Assembly: GCA_013042925.1 (NCBI GenBank)
Contig: JABDPH010000354.1
Location: 1-8,405 of the forward strand
DNA length: 8,405 bases
From: Eudoraea sp.
GTDB taxonomy: Bacteria; Bacteroidota; Bacteroidia; Flavobacteriales; Flavobacteriaceae
Direction: 5' to 3'
Part shown: positions 5,924 through 8,405 of the stretch, one piece after another
Numbering within the stretch: position 1 is the stretch's first letter
How the letters are laid out: each line of letters opens with the position of its first letter
The notes under the pieces: generated by a model
What the model saw: only the letters and a program-made list of their open reading frames with translations
The model's database searches: none
What the model was told of the DNA's origin: nothing
Program-made: the position numbers and the translations under genes

Positions 5924-5955
5924 AAAAAGCACAAAGGATAAATCCCTTGCGCTTT
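5924..5955 (-). terminator. Rho-independent terminator of the sulfatase gene
   Basis: On the minus strand, 36 bp after the sulfatase stop, AAAGCGCAAGGGAT pairs with ATCCTTTGTGCTTT (5955-5942 with 5939-5926). This gives a 14-position stem with two G-T pairs and a very small loop, ending in a T tract (TTTTT). It is the only strong terminator in the window and separates the sulfatase from the ABM gene. Confidence 0.75.
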
Positions 5956-5991
5956 AGTAACTTTTCTAAACATATGTTGTTGGCTAACTTT

Positions 5992-8370
5992 TTAATTCGG
6001 AATACTGATAGTAACCTTGTTTACATACCCCGTAAATTCAGAATCTTCCACATTTTCAAATACTTTGTCCGCCACCTGGGTGGCATCATCCTTCCCAACA
6101 TCTGCTGTTTCGTCAGCGGAAAAAACAGCAGGTACAGTTTTCTCAACTCTACCTTCCGCTGCTAAACTACCATCAATGTAAAGCTTTGCCATTCCACCTT
6201 TCCCGGTACCACCGCCATCATATTCAAACTCTAATTTAATTTTAGCATTTTCTCCGCTTATTGCTTTGGGAGCCTCTATGGTATAACTGTCTAATCCAAA
6301 GTAGTTATATGTATATGCCGGTTTTCCATCGTTCAGATACAAGGCCCATCCACCAAATTTTCCTCCCTGACAAAGAATGATACCATTATCTTTACCAGTT
6401 AGTGAGACATCCGCTTCAATAGTTTTAGAGGAATTTTTTACATTCAAAAATGTATTCTCAAGCATACCTTCCATTCCCTGTGCTAATGTCAATGATAGCC
6501 TGTCTCCCATAAGATCTGGGCGACCAGCAATCGCAGCATTGAACCGTTCATAAAGTCTGTCATCTAACGGATATACATTATTAGCTATAGCTTCCTTTTC
6601 GAAAAGATCCTTCAATTCTTGTAATTTTTCAGGATTTTCTGAAGCAATGTTGTTCACAAGGCTAAAATCTTCTTCAATATTGTACAATTCCCATTCTTCT
6701 TCGGCTAATTTGTTAATTGGTTTACCTACCCATGGAATCATGTGTACAACGCGTGCTAACCATCCATTGCTATAAATAGCGCGATTTCCAAACATTTCGA
6801 AATATTGAACTTTATGCTGATCTTCTGCATTTTTGTCATTAGCCGCATAGAGCATACTTACCCCATCCATTGGAATTTGTTCAATTCCATTTATCGACTT
6901 CGGTGAAGGTAAACCAACTGCTTCCAATACGGTAGGAGCCACATCGTTAACATGATGCCATTGAGATCTTATTTCACCTTTTGCCTCTATACCTTTAGGC
7001 CAATGCATTACCATGCCGTTTCGGGTGCCACCAAAATCAGCTGCCATTTGTTTGGTCCATTTGAATGGTGCATCTGTTGCAACAGCCCATGCTGCAGACA
7101 TGTGCGGGAATGAATTTGGACCGCCCCAATCGTCGGCATGATCCAACATACTTTCAACAGTTTCTTCATCAAATATTCCATTTAGGTGGACTAGCTCATT
7201 GTAGGTGCCTTCCAGTCCGCCTTCGGCACTAGACCCATTATCTCCCATAATGTAAATAAATAAGGTGTTGTCGAGTTCATCTATTTCTTCAATGGCATCT
7301 ACCAATCTACCTACTTCATTATCCGTATGTTCAGCAAACCCCGCAAAAGTTTCCATTTGCAATGCAAAAAGTCTTTTTTCATCCTCACTCAAACTGTCCC
7401 AGTCCTTTATATCTTCTGGCATTGGGGCTAATTGAGCATTTTCAGGGATAACACCCATTGCTTTTTGACGCTTGATAGTTTCTTCACGTAACTTCAACCA
7501 TCCGGCATCAAATTTTCCTTTGTATTTCTCAATCCATTCTTTTGGTGCGTGATGCGGTGCATGGGTTGCCCCTGTTGCATAGTAAACCATAAATGGTTTA
7601 TCTGGCGTCATTGCCTGTTGAAATTTTACCCACTCTATGGCCTCATTTGTCATATCAGTTGTGAAGTGATAATCAGCGTCATCTTTTTTACTGACTTTAG
7701 TAACTCCATCAAATATTACAGGATCCCATTGGTTGGTTTCCCCTCCAATAAATCCATAGAATTTATCAAATCCAGAATTTGTTGGCCAACGAGTAAAAGG
7801 CCCTGAAACAGAAACTTCCCAGGTTGCAGTTTCATGCCACTTTCCAAAGGCAGCTGTACTATATCCATTCTGCTTCAGGGTTTCTGCAAAATACTTTGCG
7901 TTATCCGGACGAATTCCCTGATTTCCATAGAAGCCTGTTGCTATTTCCATTACAGATCCTACATTAACGTTGTGGTGGTTTCTTCCTGATAAGAGTGATG
8001 CACGCGTTGGAGAGCATAGGGCTGTAGTATGGAAACGATTAAAGCGTAATCCATTGTCAGCTAATTTATCAAAAGTGGGAGTATTTATAGCTCCACCAAA
8101 AGTACTAGTGGCTCCGAATCCAATATCATCTATTAAGACCACTACGACATTAGGCGCACCTTCAGGAGGTGTTATTTCAAAGGGTTCAGGTTTTTCAGCA
8201 TCTCTTGCATCCATGATCGTTACAGGATCATGTGGAGGAGGTTGTATAGGTAATACAGTCCTATCTATTTGACCCTCACCTGAAGTCAGTTTTTCTTGCT
8301 TGTCAGCTGGAGAATTACAACTTATTATTACTCCTGTAAGTAATAGGAAGCTTAAAATTTTTGATGTCAT
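5992..8370 (-). CDS. Arylsulfatase, formylglycine-dependent, predicted lipoprotein
   Basis: A 792-residue type I sulfatase that cleaves sulfate esters, likely tethered in the periplasm or at the cell surface. A signal with lipobox IISC (Cys18) is followed by a Pro-rich linker. The alkaline-phosphatase-like catalytic domain (about 73-600) has metal ligands Asp81-Asp82, the maturation motif C119-S-P-T-R123 with Cys119 to be converted to formylglycine, GKWH (Lys177, His179), His270 (ATHAPHH), Asp377-Asn378 (MGDNGS) and Lys437/Lys440. A C-terminal beta-rich, LamG-like sandwich domain (about 620-792) with a Gly-rich loop ends the protein. Length and layout match the large arylsulfatase group that includes mycobacterial AtsA (about 787 residues). 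No formylglycine-generating enzyme, SusC/SusD pair or glycoside hydrolase is next to it, so a polysaccharide target is not supported; small aryl or alkyl sulfates are equally possible. Start: ATG 8370 gives the complete signal peptide. Confidence 0.95.
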   Translation of the reverse strand: MTSKILSFLLLTGVIISCNSPADKQEKLTSGEGQIDRTVLPIQPPPHDPVTIMDARDAEKPEPFEITPPEGAPNVVVVLIDDIGFGATSTFGGAINTPTFDKLADNGLRFNRFHTTALCSPTRASLLSGRNHHNVNVGSVMEIATGFYGNQGIRPDNAKYFAETLKQNGYSTAAFGKWHETATWEVSVSGPFTRWPTNSGFDKFYGFIGGETNQWDPVIFDGVTKVSKKDDADYHFTTDMTNEAIEWVKFQQAMTPDKPFMVYYATGATHAPHHAPKEWIEKYKGKFDAGWLKLREETIKRQKAMGVIPENAQLAPMPEDIKDWDSLSEDEKRLFALQMETFAGFAEHTDNEVGRLVDAIEEIDELDNTLFIYIMGDNGSSAEGGLEGTYNELVHLNGIFDEETVESMLDHADDWGGPNSFPHMSAAWAVATDAPFKWTKQMAADFGGTRNGMVMHWPKGIEAKGEIRSQWHHVNDVAPTVLEAVGLPSPKSINGIEQIPMDGVSMLYAANDKNAEDQHKVQYFEMFGNRAIYSNGWLARVVHMIPWVGKPINKLAEEEWELYNIEEDFSLVNNIASENPEKLQELKDLFEKEAIANNVYPLDDRLYERFNAAIAGRPDLMGDRLSLTLAQGMEGMLENTFLNVKNSSKTIEADVSLTGKDNGIILCQGGKFGGWALYLNDGKPAYTYNYFGLDSYTIEAPKAISGENAKIKLEFEYDGGGTGKGGMAKLYIDGSLAAEGRVEKTVPAVFSADETADVGKDDATQVADKVFENVEDSEFTGYVNKVTISIPN

Positions 8371-8405
8371 TTTCTTTGAATTTTATTAATAATATAATTT
8401 ATTAT

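Noticed and set aside
5772..6165. Two rightward open frames over the sulfatase-ABM spacer
   Set aside because: They cross the terminator and the ends of two clear leftward genes, and their products look random.
7970..8272. Rightward open frame opposite the sulfatase N-terminal region
   Set aside because: The opposite strand carries the CSPTR and metal-binding motifs; no family resemblance in the rightward product.

Overview
The window looks like chromosomal DNA of a member of the Bacteroidota, most likely a (marine) flavobacterium. The DNA is AT-rich, genes are preceded by A-rich rather than Shine-Dalgarno leaders, a TAnnTTTG-type -7 box is present, several exported proteins carry short lipobox signals, and the gene content (sulfatase lipoprotein, TIGR02822-like alcohol dehydrogenase, AI-2E family permease) fits. 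This assignment is an inference from content and was not tested by any search.

Left part (1-2922). A Na+/Ca2+ exchanger family gene runs leftward off the window edge (1-315). It is separated by a 373-bp regulatory region from a rightward pair: an AI-2E/PerM family membrane protein and, 21 bp later, a zinc-dependent alcohol dehydrogenase. The regulatory region holds two near-identical Crp/Fnr-type palindromes and a good -7 box. The second palindrome sits about 41.5 bp upstream of the expected transcription start, the usual place for an Fnr/Crp activator. The permease reading frame is interrupted: its first 42 codons (689-817) lie in another frame from the rest (817-1872), and the switch falls at a run of nine T residues.

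Right part (3030-8370). Five genes all point leftward. In transcription order they are a large lipoprotein arylsulfatase (8370-5992, followed by a strong hairpin terminator), a small exported ABM-fold protein (5827-5417), an Asp/Glu-type amino-acid racemase (5322-4630), a GNAT acetyltransferase (4590-4138) and a lipoprotein metallo-beta-lactamase-fold hydrolase (4052-3030). Only the racemase-GNAT pair (39 bp apart) is close enough to suggest a clear co-transcribed unit. No shared pathway is evident, and the set reads like a collection of independent accessory genes separated by 85-165 bp spacers, some with small repeats.

No RNA genes, insertion sequences, CRISPR arrays or phage genes were seen. 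I do not see a convincing undescribed multi-gene system. The most interesting points are the poly-T frame break in the permease, the paired Fnr-like sites in front of it, and the altered ion-site residues of the exchanger.
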